This document shows, piece by piece, positions 51,449 to 60,996 of a DNA stretch of 64,000 nucleotides. Below the pieces are notes generated by a model. It was not told the DNA's origin. It was given only the letters and a program-made list of their open reading frames with translations, and made no database searches. Position 1 is the first letter of the stretch, and each line of letters starts with the position of its first letter. This DNA is from Paludibacteraceae bacterium (GTDB lineage: Bacteria; Bacteroidota; Bacteroidia; Bacteroidales; Paludibacteraceae), in the NCBI GenBank assembly GCA_017479885.1, contig JAFVBR010000039.1, forward strand, positions 180,581 through 244,580, read 5' to 3'. The translations under genes were made by a program, and so were the position numbers.

Positions 51449-52468
51449 ATGACATTCACTGCACAACAAATATCAACTCTTCTCAAAGGCGACTTGCAGG
51501 GTGACCCTGCAGCTGAGGTTGCCAATGTGAGCAGCATAGAGAACGGCCTGCCCGGCACTCTCTGTTTTATCGGAGAGGAGAAGTATCTGAAGTATCTGGC
51601 TCAGACCAAGGCTTCTGTGGTGCTCCTCTCGCGCGACTTGGAGTTCAGCGGTACCACTGCCGCCACTGTTATCCGTGTGGACAACGCCCGCGGGGCAATG
51701 GCGCAGTTGCTGACAGAAGTGTCAAGAATGCTTAATCCGAAGAAGCAGGGCTTGGAGCAGCCGTGCTATATTGCAGACGGCAATATTCTGCCCGATGACG
51801 TCTATATAGGCGCTTTTGCATATATAGGCAGGAATGTGCGTCTGGGTGAGGGAGTGCAGATCTACCCCGACTGCTATGTAGGCGACAACTGCGTGATAGG
51901 TGACAACACTGTTCTGTATGCCGGTGTGCGTGTTTATCACCACTCTGTGATAGGCAAGGACTGCATCTTGCATTCGGGTGTGGTGATAGGTGCCGACGGT
52001 TTCGGGTTTGAGCCTGATAAAGAAGGAGTGAACCGCAAAGTGCCTCAGATAGGCAATGTGGTGATAGAGGATGATGTGGAGATAGGTGCCAACAGCACTG
52101 TTGACCGCGCGATGATGGGTAGCACTATCATACATCGCAATGTAAAGATTGACAACCTCGTGCAGATAGCCCACAACGTGGAGATAGGCGAGAGCACATT
52201 CCTCTGTGCGCAGGTAGGTATAGCAGGTTCTACCAAGGTAGGCAGGCATTGCGTGCTTGCCGGTCAGGTGGGAGTGGCAGGGCATATAGAGATAGCCGAC
52301 AACTGCGTGTTCGGGGCGCAGACCGGTGTGCCTGGCAATGTTCGCAAAGCAGGTGTATATCAGGGTTACCCCGCTATCGATGCCGCCAACTGGCGCCGCT
52401 CGGTGGTAGGCTTCAAGAACTTGCCCGAACTGCAGAAGATAATTTACGAATTGAAACGCAAGCAATGA
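51449..52468 (+). CDS. lpxD: UDP-3-O-acylglucosamine N-acyltransferase
   Basis: This 339-residue enzyme has the LpxD layout: an N-terminal uridine-binding domain, a left-handed beta helix with hexapeptide repeats ([20 protein letters not shown], then [12 protein letters not shown] with the loop and catalytic His in [18 protein letters not shown]), and a C-terminal helix. It adds the second acyl chain in lipid A synthesis. It overlaps lpxC by 4 bases. A long overlapping frame on the other strand is a shadow. Confidence 0.96.
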   Translation: MTFTAQQISTLLKGDLQGDPAAEVANVSSIENGLPGTLCFIGEEKYLKYLAQTKASVVLLSRDLEFSGTTAATVIRVDNARGAMAQLLTEVSRMLNPKKQGLEQPCYIADGNILPDDVYIGAFAYIGRNVRLGEGVQIYPDCYVGDNCVIGDNTVLYAGVRVYHHSVIGKDCILHSGVVIGADGFGFEPDKEGVNRKVPQIGNVVIEDDVEIGANSTVDRAMMGSTIIHRNVKIDNLVQIAHNVEIGESTFLCAQVGIAGSTKVGRHCVLAGQVGVAGHIEIADNCVFGAQTGVPGNVRKAGVYQGYPAIDAANWRRSVVGFKNLPELQKIIYELKRKQ

Positions 52469-53361
52469 AACAGCATACACTGAAAAGTGAGTTCACCCTC
52501 TCGGGCAAAGGCCTTCATACAGGCTGCATGGTTAGTGCCCGCTTTCTCCCGGCACAGGAGAACACAGGCATACGCATGTGCCGCACAGACCTTGAAGGCA
52601 AGCCGTGCTACGAGGCACTGGCAGACTACGTGAGTGCAACCGAGAGAGGCACGGTGCTCAAGAACGGCGAATGGCAGATATCGACCGTGGAGCATGCCCT
52701 TTCCGCACTAAGTGCCATGGGAGTGGACAACTGCCTGATTGAGGTTGACGGGGCGGAGATGCCAATTCTTGACGGCAGTGCACTGCCATACGTGGAGAAG
52801 ATACAGAAAGCCGGACTGAAGGAGCAGAAAGCCGATGTCAGGATATTTGTGGTAAAGGAGAAAACGGAGCTTGAGCAGAACGGCAGCCGCATAGTGCTCC
52901 TGCCTTACGACAAGTTCTCTCTCGATGTGCATATCAGTTTCCGTTCACCCGTGCTCAGCAACCAGTATGCTTCGATAGAGAACTTCGAAGAATATGCCTC
53001 GTGCGTGGCTCCCGCACGTACCTTCTGCTTCGTGCGTGAGGTGCGTCCGCTGCTCGGCATGGGACTCATCAAAGGCGGAGACCTGCAGAACGCACTCGTC
53101 ATCTACGACGAGCACATGCCGCAGGAGGAACTCAACAAGTTGGCTCTTGGTCTCGGTCAGGAGACGCACGATGCTGACCGTCTGGGTTATCTGTCGCCTC
53201 TGAAGTTCGACAACGAGCCTGCCGCCCACAAACTGCTTGACCTCATAGGCGACCTCTCTCTGCTCGGATGCCGCCTGCAGGGCAAAGTCATCGCCACCCG
53301 CCCGGGCCATACCGTAAATACAGCCTTCTGCCGTATGCTCCGGCAGAAGATGATGGATTAG
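52465..53361 (+). CDS. lpxC: UDP-3-O-acyl-N-acetylglucosamine deacetylase, without the FabZ half
   Basis: This 298-residue zinc enzyme has His77 ([10 protein letters not shown]), the [11 protein letters not shown] block with the other zinc His and Asp, and the catalytic His in RPGHTVN. It carries out the first committed step of lipid A synthesis. In Bacteroidetes this protein is usually fused to FabZ (about 460 residues in total). Here it stops just after the LpxC domain (RQKMMD), and no fabZ is seen in the window. Two AT-rich genes lie between it and lpxA, where the FabZ part would be. Confidence 0.95.
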   Translation: MKQHTLKSEFTLSGKGLHTGCMVSARFLPAQENTGIRMCRTDLEGKPCYEALADYVSATERGTVLKNGEWQISTVEHALSALSAMGVDNCLIEVDGAEMPILDGSALPYVEKIQKAGLKEQKADVRIFVVKEKTELEQNGSRIVLLPYDKFSLDVHISFRSPVLSNQYASIENFEEYASCVAPARTFCFVREVRPLLGMGLIKGGDLQNALVIYDEHMPQEELNKLALGLGQETHDADRLGYLSPLKFDNEPAAHKLLDLIGDLSLLGCRLQGKVIATRPGHTVNTAFCRMLRQKMMD

Positions 53362-53373
53362 AGTTTCAAAGAC

Positions 53374-54321
53374 ATGAATGACTTACTTAGAAATATTGTT
53401 TGTGTATTAGTTTTATTATTGCCGTTTCTTGTCTCATGCAAGGTGCATACCGTTTTGTGCAAAACAGAGAAGGCAAATGTCAATGCTGAATATTCTAATG
53501 ACACAACAGAGCAATACGTGTTCGATTGGAGAACAAACAACAAACTTGTCATCACGCATCAGAATGCACATAATTCGTCTTGCAGAAAAGCAAAGGTGTC
53601 CTTTTCAGGAGATACGTTGTATGTAAGAGAATCAACCCAAACGGCACCGTTAGAAGCTTACTCCTCATGGAGTTATACCATACCAATAGAAGACAGGAAT
53701 TATATAGTCGTCAAAGCTGACTCAAGGCAGATATTTCCTATAATGAAAAGGGATACTTCAGTAACTTTTATGTGTTTTGAATCAAGAGTTATTAAGGGAG
53801 ATGGTGAATTAGGCATGCCCTATGATATAATAGGTAAAAAAAGATTGGAGGCTGCGTATGATGAAGACGGTTTTCAATGTAGGAGTGCGACTACACCTTA
53901 TGATAAAAGGGAACGGTCTATAACATCTATGAGTGGTAAACTGCCGGTAGTGAAATTATTTGTAAATTCGGATTATACATGGCAGCTCTATGAGAATGAT
54001 AGGATGACAGACTGTGGCATACTTACCATAACTGTCAAGAAAAATTTGTGGGTATGTTATAAAAATCTTGATTTGAATTTAGATGTGTTGTCTGCAGGAG
54101 GAGATTTTTATGATGCTTGGAAAGCTACAGGCTTCAAATATAATAATTCAAGAATGAATATAGGACCTATGAATGGAAATATGATACCAATTGTAATGTT
54201 TTATGGTTGCTTCCATACTCAACAAAGAGTTTTTCATTATGGAGATTGGTCAGTATTACATAATGATGATGAGTGCATAGTTTCTATTATGGGCAATTGC
54301 ATTATTTGGAAGAAAATATGA
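53374..54321 (+). CDS. Hypothetical lipoprotein inserted between lpxC and lpxA
   Basis: A 315-residue protein with a lipobox (LLLPFLVSCKVH, lipid Cys at 22) and a mostly beta-rich, polar mature part. It is more AT-rich than its neighbours. No family recognised. It overlaps the following peptidase gene by 4 bases, so the pair probably works together, for example as a surface partner of the peptidase. Confidence 0.55.
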   Translation: MNDLLRNIVCVLVLLLPFLVSCKVHTVLCKTEKANVNAEYSNDTTEQYVFDWRTNNKLVITHQNAHNSSCRKAKVSFSGDTLYVRESTQTAPLEAYSSWSYTIPIEDRNYIVVKADSRQIFPIMKRDTSVTFMCFESRVIKGDGELGMPYDIIGKKRLEAAYDEDGFQCRSATTPYDKRERSITSMSGKLPVVKLFVNSDYTWQLYENDRMTDCGILTITVKKNLWVCYKNLDLNLDVLSAGGDFYDAWKATGFKYNNSRMNIGPMNGNMIPIVMFYGCFHTQQRVFHYGDWSVLHNDDECIVSIMGNCIIWKKI

Positions 54322-56099
54322 ATATGTTTAAAAATATGAAAAGAATAGTTTTTACTTTGTTTCTAATGGCTACCTTTGTATGCTATGCAAATACCAAACA
54401 TCCTGTATCACAATCACGCGATGTTTTTATTCCAAGTTCAATGTTAATTTCTCAACAGGAATTACAGAATATAATGTCGAATGATTCAACATGCAGATCC
54501 TGTATTAAAAAGACTGATAGGAGCATGTCATTTGTGGAACTCAATACACCTCCGATAGGTAATCAAGGCCAATTACCTTCATGCTCATCTTGGGCAATAG
54601 GATATTGTGCTGGTAGTATATTAAAGTATGCCCAATGTAATAATTGGGCAGAATCATACAGGAGTCCTTCTTTTCTTTTCAATCAATCCAAAACATACAA
54701 TACTCCTGATAATGATTGTAAAAATGCAACAGAAAGAACACCAAGAGTCTTGTCAAAATCTATCATGCCTGGTTGTTGTTCTTGGAACTTATTGCCATAT
54801 GATACGACAACATGTGATAGCTCGGTTATTACACATGAAATGGTGTTAGATGCAATGATGAATAGAGTCAAATGCACTCAAATTGCATTTGATAATCTTG
54901 TAGTTAATACATTGAAAAGTTATTTGCAACACGGGTATCCAATAGTAGTGTGCCAAGCCGTAACACCTGAATTTGTTGAAATGTGGAAAGACGGAGGAGT
55001 TTGGGTGGAGAATGGTGATACTGCTGTCAATCGAGGTTATCATACAACCTGTATAGTTGGTTATAATGATAACATGCACATGTTTAAAGTTCAGAACTCA
55101 TGGGGAACAGATGGAGGCGATGATGGTTTCTATTGGGTTCATTATGACCTGGTTGAAGAAGGTTGTTTCTATTTGGCATTTGCTATTGTTAAACTGTCAT
55201 CTCTTTTTATTGATGGTCCTGATATTTTGTGCCCTATAGGCGAAGGAACATACAAAGTAGGACATGTACCACAAGGAGCAAGTATTCGTTGGAGTTACGA
55301 GGTAATAGATTATGGTTCTGATCCTTTTTCTATCCATAATGATGTGTATATCGAGTTCGTGGGTGATACAACAGATACTATTATATCATTAACCAGAATA
55401 CCTTCTATCCCTGTATTCCCTCCGATTGATAGTATTCCTCCTTTTATATTTGATACAACTCTATTGAATGGACTAAATAGTTCAGATTATGTATATTGGA
55501 TAAGAGAACCTCAATTCTCATTAGGAATAGACACTTATTCTGATGCTGTCATCAAATTGAAAGCAACCGTATCCTGTGGCAATAGCAGTTATGTCTTGGA
55601 AAAACAAATAACGCTATTGAGTGAACAAGATATAGATTTTACAGCATTGGGTGAAGTTACAAATAATACATTGAGAGTACAATTAGCATCTACAAATACA
55701 GAATATTCGGAATCAGACAGTATTAATTGGGTGGTCAAACGTTCAAACGGCCGAATTGTTCATGAAGCGACAGGTCAAAATACATTTTTTTCTCCCTCTG
55801 TTACTGATTCATATATTGTCACTCTTTCAGATAATTCTTTGTGTGGTCAGAGGATAATAACGGACACTCTTGATATAACAGTACCCCTAAATCAACCTAT
55901 ATTTCCGCATTTTTCACCCGAATCAAGAGAAATTTATACTATTGAGATATGGAATCCTCAAATTGGCATCGTATCAACCGAAACAGCACATTCAGAAAAT
56001 TATGATTTAGCAACCCGGCATTTGCCGTCTGGTATATATATTGTTGTCATATATTGTGACAATAAAATAGTAAAACGTGAGAAAGTGATAATAATGTAA
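54318..56099 (+). CDS. Secreted papain-like (C1A) cysteine peptidase with sorting tail
   Basis: This 593-residue protein has a signal peptide (IVFTLFLMATFVCYAN) and a C1A domain at about 65-290: the oxyanion Gln and catalytic Cys in GNQGQLPSCSSWAIGYC, the His in GYHTTCIVGYND and the Asn in VQNSWGTDGGDDGFYWV. Beta domains follow, and the end (LPSGIYIVVIYCDNKIVKRE) looks like a type IX secretion sorting tail. It would be a surface or secreted protease. The ATG at 54318 overlaps the lipoprotein stop. The gene is clearly more AT-rich than lpxC and lpxA and was probably inserted there. Confidence 0.8.
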   Translation: MNMFKNMKRIVFTLFLMATFVCYANTKHPVSQSRDVFIPSSMLISQQELQNIMSNDSTCRSCIKKTDRSMSFVELNTPPIGNQGQLPSCSSWAIGYCAGSILKYAQCNNWAESYRSPSFLFNQSKTYNTPDNDCKNATERTPRVLSKSIMPGCCSWNLLPYDTTTCDSSVITHEMVLDAMMNRVKCTQIAFDNLVVNTLKSYLQHGYPIVVCQAVTPEFVEMWKDGGVWVENGDTAVNRGYHTTCIVGYNDNMHMFKVQNSWGTDGGDDGFYWVHYDLVEEGCFYLAFAIVKLSSLFIDGPDILCPIGEGTYKVGHVPQGASIRWSYEVIDYGSDPFSIHNDVYIEFVGDTTDTIISLTRIPSIPVFPPIDSIPPFIFDTTLLNGLNSSDYVYWIREPQFSLGIDTYSDAVIKLKATVSCGNSSYVLEKQITLLSEQDIDFTALGEVTNNTLRVQLASTNTEYSESDSINWVVKRSNGRIVHEATGQNTFFSPSVTDSYIVTLSDNSLCGQRIITDTLDITVPLNQPIFPHFSPESREIYTIEIWNPQIGIVSTETAHSENYDLATRHLPSGIYIVVIYCDNKIVKREKVIIM

Positions 56100-56110
56100 A
56101 TAATAAGTTT

Positions 56111-56893
56111 ATGAGACAGCCTCTTGCATATATTCATCCGGGAGCAAAGATTGACCCCAGTGTGGTCATCGACCCCTTTGTAAGTATAGACAACAATGTG
56201 GAAATAGGTGCCGGCACCAAGATTGGCAGCAACGTCACTATCTGCGAAGGTGTGCGGATAGGCAAAAACTGCAATATCTTCCCCGGTGCAGTAATCGGTG
56301 CCATTCCTCAGGACCTCAAGTTCAAAGGTGAGGACACCCTCGTCTACATAGGCGATAACACCACTATCCGCGAGTTCGTCACCGTGCACCGCGGCACTGC
56401 CTCCAAAGGTAAGACCGTGGTGGGCAGCAACTGCCTCATTATGGCTTACTGCCATATAGCGCACGACTGCCTGCTGGGCGACAACATCATCATGTCCAAC
56501 GCCACACAGCTGGCGGGCGAAGTGCAGGTGGGCGACTATGCTGTCATTGGCGGAGGCACACTGGTGCACCAGTTCACGCACATAGGCGCCCATGTGATGA
56601 TACAGGGCGGCAGCCGCATTCAGAAGGATATTCCGCCTTACATCACTGCTGCACGCGAGCCTATTCAGTTCTGCGGAGTCAACAGCATAGGCATGCGCCG
56701 TCGCGGCTTCACCAACGAGCAGATACACAACATTCAGGACTGCTATCGCCTTATCTTCCAGTCGGGGCTTAACGTGAGTCAGGCAATGGAACGCATAGAG
56801 GCAGAACTACCCAGTTCGCAGGAGCGCGACGAGATTATCCTCTTCGTTCGCAACTCGCCCCGCGGCATACTGAAAGGTTACTTTGACAAATAG
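56111..56893 (+). CDS. lpxA: UDP-N-acetylglucosamine acyltransferase
   Basis: This 260-residue enzyme consists of hexapeptide repeats from residue 7 on (IHPGAKIDPSVVIDPFVSID, IGAGTKIGSNVTICEGVRIG), the catalytic His region (IMAYCHIAHDCLLG), and a helical end (NEQIHNIQDCYRLIFQ). It performs the first acylation in lipid A synthesis. In most relatives it directly follows the lpxC-fabZ fusion. The shift from AT-rich to normal composition occurs right at its start. Confidence 0.96.
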   Translation: MRQPLAYIHPGAKIDPSVVIDPFVSIDNNVEIGAGTKIGSNVTICEGVRIGKNCNIFPGAVIGAIPQDLKFKGEDTLVYIGDNTTIREFVTVHRGTASKGKTVVGSNCLIMAYCHIAHDCLLGDNIIMSNATQLAGEVQVGDYAVIGGGTLVHQFTHIGAHVMIQGGSRIQKDIPPYITAAREPIQFCGVNSIGMRRRGFTNEQIHNIQDCYRLIFQSGLNVSQAMERIEAELPSSQERDEIILFVRNSPRGILKGYFDK

Positions 56894-56968
56894 GCTAATC
56901 TAAACGGCTCTAAATAATTTGAAACAATTCTAAACAACATTAAACAATACTAAACAACTCCAACCAAC
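56894..56968 (+). repeat. 10-base-phased A/C-rich leader
   Basis: Words of the TAAACAA type recur about every 10-11 bases through the whole gap (TCTAAATAA, GAAACAA, CTAAACAA, TTAAACAA, CTAAACAA, CCAACCAA). It is nearly free of G. It leads directly to the start at 56969. Confidence 0.65.
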
Positions 56969-58612
56969 ATGAAACGCTTTAACTTATTCCTGCTTGCGGC
57001 AATGGTGCTTGCTTTTGCTGCGTGCACACCTTCGGAAAACAACACTCCGAAGGAACTGACAGGCATCAGCCTTAACAAGAAAACTATCGAAATAGAAGTA
57101 GGCGACACCTACCAACTGCGCGTAATATATGAGCCGGAAGAAGCCGAAGACACCGCTCCCGCAATAGTGTGGGAGAGTACCAAAACAAAGTTCGCTTCGG
57201 TCAGCGACAACGGCAAGGTAGAGGCAAAAGCCGCAGGCACCGCCACTATCACCGCCACCTGCGGCAAGTTCACTGCCGAATGTGAAGTGAAAGTGCTGAA
57301 GAAAGGCGAAACACCTATAGACCCTGTTGACCCTGTTGATCCGAGTGAGATTACGCTCAATGTAAGTCCCGAATCTATCAACAGCCCGTCCGCAGGAACC
57401 ACTGTCACACTGGAAGTGGAGGCTTCGCAGGACTGGACGGTTGCCACTGATGCCGACTGGATAACACTCACACCTGAAGACGGATTCCAAGACGGCAGTG
57501 TAGAAGCAGTAATAGCACCTGCTACTGAAACACAGACAACTACTGCCAATATAGTCTTCACATCACACTCCAAGAAAGTGACTGTTCCCGTTACGCGTGC
57601 AGGGCAGGCGGTGTCCTTCTCTCTCAGTACAAACCAAGTAGTCAGCAAATACACAGGAGAGACTCTAACTATCGAAGTGGATGCCAGTCATCCCTGGACT
57701 GCTCAATACCCGTCAGACTGGCTCTCTTTCCAACCTGTTTCAGGTAAGGCAGGAAAGACAACAGCATATCTGACAGTAAGAAGGTCTTACCTTTATGAGC
57801 AGACAGAGGCAGAGATTGTATTCACTTCAGAAGGAAACACTTACACGTTGCATATTGTTCGTCATGGTCAACCGTATTTCACTGTTTCCAATAGTTAGAA
57901 AGTAGTCATCGCTAAGGGCAACCTGCAATATAAGGCCAATGAAGATATATGGAGAATCGCTGTTAACCAGTATGATTACACAGGTGTTGGCTATGCAAGC
58001 GCGACAAATAGTGAATGGATTGATGTATTTGGTTGGGGCACAAGCGGCTACAACAACAAATATCCCTACATGACAGGCACTAAAGATTCCGACTATGGCG
58101 ATGGCTCCAAAGATATAGCCGGCACCAACTACGACTGGGGAGTGTATAATTATGTGATGGGCGTAAAGACATGGCGTACTATGACAAGGTCGGAATGGTA
58201 CTATCTGCTTAATCAACGGGAAAGAGCTTCTGACAAAAGGGGACATGCGAAACTCAGAATATCTGACAATCCGTTAAAATACGTCTCAGGATATGTCTTC
58301 CTGCCTGACAATTATTATGAGCCGGATGTAACATTCCATATCAACACTACCGGCTATAACAATAACATCATCTCGCTTGAAGACTGGAAAAAGATGGAGG
58401 CAGCAGGCGCAGCGTTCCTCCCTGCTGCAGGATACAGACTTTCTACTATGCAGAAAGTCGATGAAGAAGGACGGTACTGGACGGCCTCGGCAGATGGAGA
58501 CAGTTTTGCCTACTCATTCGATATAACAGAGAACTCCCTTGATCCTATACATTTCAGTTCTACACAGCGCCACTGCGGTATATCCGTCCGTCTGGTGCAG
58601 GATGTGAAGTAG
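56969..58612 (+). pseudogene. Ig-like/BACON-domain lipoprotein split by an in-frame TAG
   Basis: The first part (56969-57898) codes 309 residues: lipobox (VLAFAACTPSEN), a BIG2 Ig-like domain (about 30-110) and two BACON domains (about 125-215 and 220-305). A TAG at 57896-57898 ends it. The same frame continues without any stop to 58612 for another 238 codons and reads as one sequence with it: FTVSNS, stop, KKVVIAKGNLQYKANEDIW, then GWGTSGYNN and a C-type-lectin-like end (AAGAAFLPAAGYRLSTMQ, YWTASADG). This is a common C-terminal domain in Prevotella surface proteins. A single change (AAG to TAG) would explain the break. Confidence 0.75.
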
Positions 58613-58624
58613 TACGAACAGGCA

Positions 58625-58656
58625 CTTGTGCGCGTCAGTTTTTTGAACTACCTTTG
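58625..58656 (+). promoter_or_regulatory. Promoter of glnS
   Basis: CTTG (58625-58628), 20 bases, TACCTTTG (58649-58656), 42 bases before the ATG at 58699. Confidence 0.7.
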
Positions 58657-58698
58657 CACGCAGAAAACCACTCAAAATAATTTTAACCCCATATACTT

Positions 58699-60372
58699 AT
58701 GAACTTCATAGAAGAAATAGTTGAGAAAGACCTACAGGAACAGAAGAACGACAAACGTATTCAGACCCGTTTCCCGCCGGAGCCCAACGGCTACCTGCAC
58801 ATCGGGCACGTCAAGGCTATCTGCATGGACTTCGGCATTGCCGAGCGTTTCGGAGGAGTCTGCAACCTCCGTTTTGACGACACCAACCCCGTCAAGGAGG
58901 ACGTCGAGTACGTGGACAGCATCACACGCGACATAGCGTGGCTCGGCTTCCACTGGGGCAAGATCTTCTATGCCTCCGACTATTTCGAACAGCTCTACGA
59001 CCTCGCTATACGCTTCATCAAGGAAGGCAAGGCATACGTTGACGAGCAGACCGCGGAGCAGATAGCCGCGCAGAAAGGCACACCTACCGAACCCGGACAG
59101 AACTCGCCTTTCCGCGACCGACCCATTGAGGAGAACCTGCGTCTGTTCGAGGCTATGCAGGCAGGCGAGATTCCTGATGGCAAGATGGTGCTGCGTGCCA
59201 AGATTGACATGGCTAACCCCAACATGCACTTCCGCGACCCCATCATGTACCGCATCATCACCACCCACCCCCACCACCGCACAGGCCGCCGATGGAACGT
59301 CTATCCCATGTACGACTTCGCACACGGACAGTCCGACTACTTCGAGGGTGTCACACACTCAATCTGTACGCTGGAGTTCGTGGTGCACCGCCCGCTCTAT
59401 GACTATTTCATCGACCAGTTCGCGGGCGACAACTTTGCCGGACTATCACCCTACGGACCCGACTACCGCCCGCATCAGTACGAGTTCAACCGACTCAACA
59501 TCACCTACACCGTCATGTCCAAGCGCAAGATGCTGCAGCTCGTGCAGGAAGGACTGGTCGCCGGATGGGACGACCCACGTATGCCGACCGTCTGCGGACT
59601 GCGCCGCCGTGGCTACACAGCCGAGGCTATCCGTTCCTTCATCGACAAGATTGGCTACACCAAGGTGGAGGGTATGATTGACCTCGGTCTGTTGGAGCAT
59701 ACCGTGCGTGAGACGTTGAAAGAAACAGCACCGCGCGTATGCGCCATCTTCGACCCCGTACGCCTGGTCATCACCAACTATCCTGAAGGCGCAAAAGAAA
59801 CTATCATCGCCGAGAACATCGACGGCAAACCCGAACTCGGCACTCGAGAGATGCCTTTCGGCAGAGAACTGTGGATAGAGCGCGGCGATTTCCAGGAGGA
59901 GGGCGACAAGAACTTCTACCGCCTTTCACCCGGCGGCAGGGAGGTGCGTCTGAAGAGCGCCTATATCATTCAGGCTACCGGTTGCGAGAAAGACGAAGCA
60001 GGCAACATCACCACCGTATTTGCCACCTATGACCCCGACTCCAAGTCAGGAACAGAGGGCGGCAACCGCAAGACCAAGGCTACCATCAACTGGGTGGAGT
60101 GCAACAGTGCCCTCGATGCCGAGGTAAGGCTCTACGACCGTCTGTTTGCAGTCGAGAACCCGTCAGCCGACGAGCGTGACTTCCGCGAACTGCTCAACCC
60201 CGACTCCCTGAAAGTGACCACGGCGAAAGTGGAATCCTCTCTCGCCAACGTTCAGAAGCAAGACCATTTCCAGTTCCTCAAGCAGGGCTATTTCGTAGTT
60301 GATGATGACTCCGCACCGGAGCACCTCATCTTCAACCGCACCGCCTCGCTGAAAGACAACTGGCTTAAATAA
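58699..60372 (+). CDS. glnS: Glutaminyl-tRNA synthetase
   Basis: This 557-residue class I synthetase has RFPPEPNGYLHIGHVKA with the HIGH motif at 34-37, the VMSKRKM loop (KMSKS-type) at about 270, FDDTNPVKED, and the C-terminal anticodon-binding beta barrels. It attaches glutamine to tRNA-Gln. Length matches the bacterial enzyme. It has its own promoter. Confidence 0.97.
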   Translation: MNFIEEIVEKDLQEQKNDKRIQTRFPPEPNGYLHIGHVKAICMDFGIAERFGGVCNLRFDDTNPVKEDVEYVDSITRDIAWLGFHWGKIFYASDYFEQLYDLAIRFIKEGKAYVDEQTAEQIAAQKGTPTEPGQNSPFRDRPIEENLRLFEAMQAGEIPDGKMVLRAKIDMANPNMHFRDPIMYRIITTHPHHRTGRRWNVYPMYDFAHGQSDYFEGVTHSICTLEFVVHRPLYDYFIDQFAGDNFAGLSPYGPDYRPHQYEFNRLNITYTVMSKRKMLQLVQEGLVAGWDDPRMPTVCGLRRRGYTAEAIRSFIDKIGYTKVEGMIDLGLLEHTVRETLKETAPRVCAIFDPVRLVITNYPEGAKETIIAENIDGKPELGTREMPFGRELWIERGDFQEEGDKNFYRLSPGGREVRLKSAYIIQATGCEKDEAGNITTVFATYDPDSKSGTEGGNRKTKATINWVECNSALDAEVRLYDRLFAVENPSADERDFRELLNPDSLKVTTAKVESSLANVQKQDHFQFLKQGYFVVDDDSAPEHLIFNRTASLKDNWLK

Positions 60373-60513
60373 TTGACTATTTTAATATTGACTATTTACT
60401 ATTGGAATTACAATTCTATGCAGTCAATTTTGGAATAGTAACTCGTCAATTGTAACTCGTCAATTGTCAATAGTCAATCGTCAAATATCAATAGTAAATT
60501 GTAAAATCGTCAA
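60373..60513 (+). repeat. AT-rich repeat region between glnS and the HsdR-N gene
   Basis: Degenerate copies of CGTCAATTGT and CAATAGT/CAATTGTCAATAG-like words fill 141 bases. They end right at the TTG start of the next gene, whose first codons derive from the same repeat. No clear promoter is visible. Confidence 0.6.
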
Positions 60514-60951
60514 TTGCCCTACACTCCCAACATAAAGAAGATAGATGGTAAAGAGCAGATATTGTGCGAGTGGAGGCACAAGTTTGTCCGTCTGACGCCT
60601 GAGGAGTGGGTGCGCCAGTATTTCCTGCATTATATGGTTGATGATCTGGGCTATCCGCAGGCGCGTATTGCTGTGGAGCACCCTATTCAGGTTGGAGAAG
60701 TGCAGAAACGCTGCGATGCTGTGGTGATGGGCGACAGGTTGGAGCCGTTGTGCATCCTTGAGTTCAAGGCGGAAGATGTAGCTCTCAGCCAGCGCGTCTT
60801 CGACCAGGTGGCGGTATATAACCGGAAACTGAATGTCAATTATTTCATTCTGAGCAATGGCAAACATACCTATGCCTGCAAGGTGACTCCTGTCGGCTAT
60901 GAGTTTCTCGACCGGATACCGCAATACAGCGCATTGACTAATACAATATAA
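60514..60951 (+). CDS. HsdR N-terminal-domain protein
   Basis: A 145-residue protein with the type I restriction R-subunit N-terminal nuclease-like fold: VRLTPEEWVRQYFLHYMVDD, then RCDAVVMGDRLEPLCILEFK (Asp and E-x-K of the PD-(D/E)xK site). Stand-alone proteins of this sort are common in Bacteroidetes and their role is unknown. No ATG is available upstream in frame (a stop lies 4 codons before), so translation must start at the TTG at 60514. Confidence 0.75.
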   Translation: MPYTPNIKKIDGKEQILCEWRHKFVRLTPEEWVRQYFLHYMVDDLGYPQARIAVEHPIQVGEVQKRCDAVVMGDRLEPLCILEFKAEDVALSQRVFDQVAVYNRKLNVNYFILSNGKHTYACKVTPVGYEFLDRIPQYSALTNTI

Positions 60952-60996
60952 TATTCACCCGTACAACACTAAACCAACTTAAACTACCGAACAGCT

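Noticed and set aside
56969-58612. General use of TAG as a sense codon in this genome
   Set aside because: Many other genes in the window end in TAG at the expected family length (lpxC, lpxA, GH3, CotH), so TAG is a normal stop here.
58070-58612. The lectin-like C-terminal part of the split lipoprotein as a second DGR target
   Set aside because: It has the same kind of fold, but no stretch matches the template repeat at 15732-15884.
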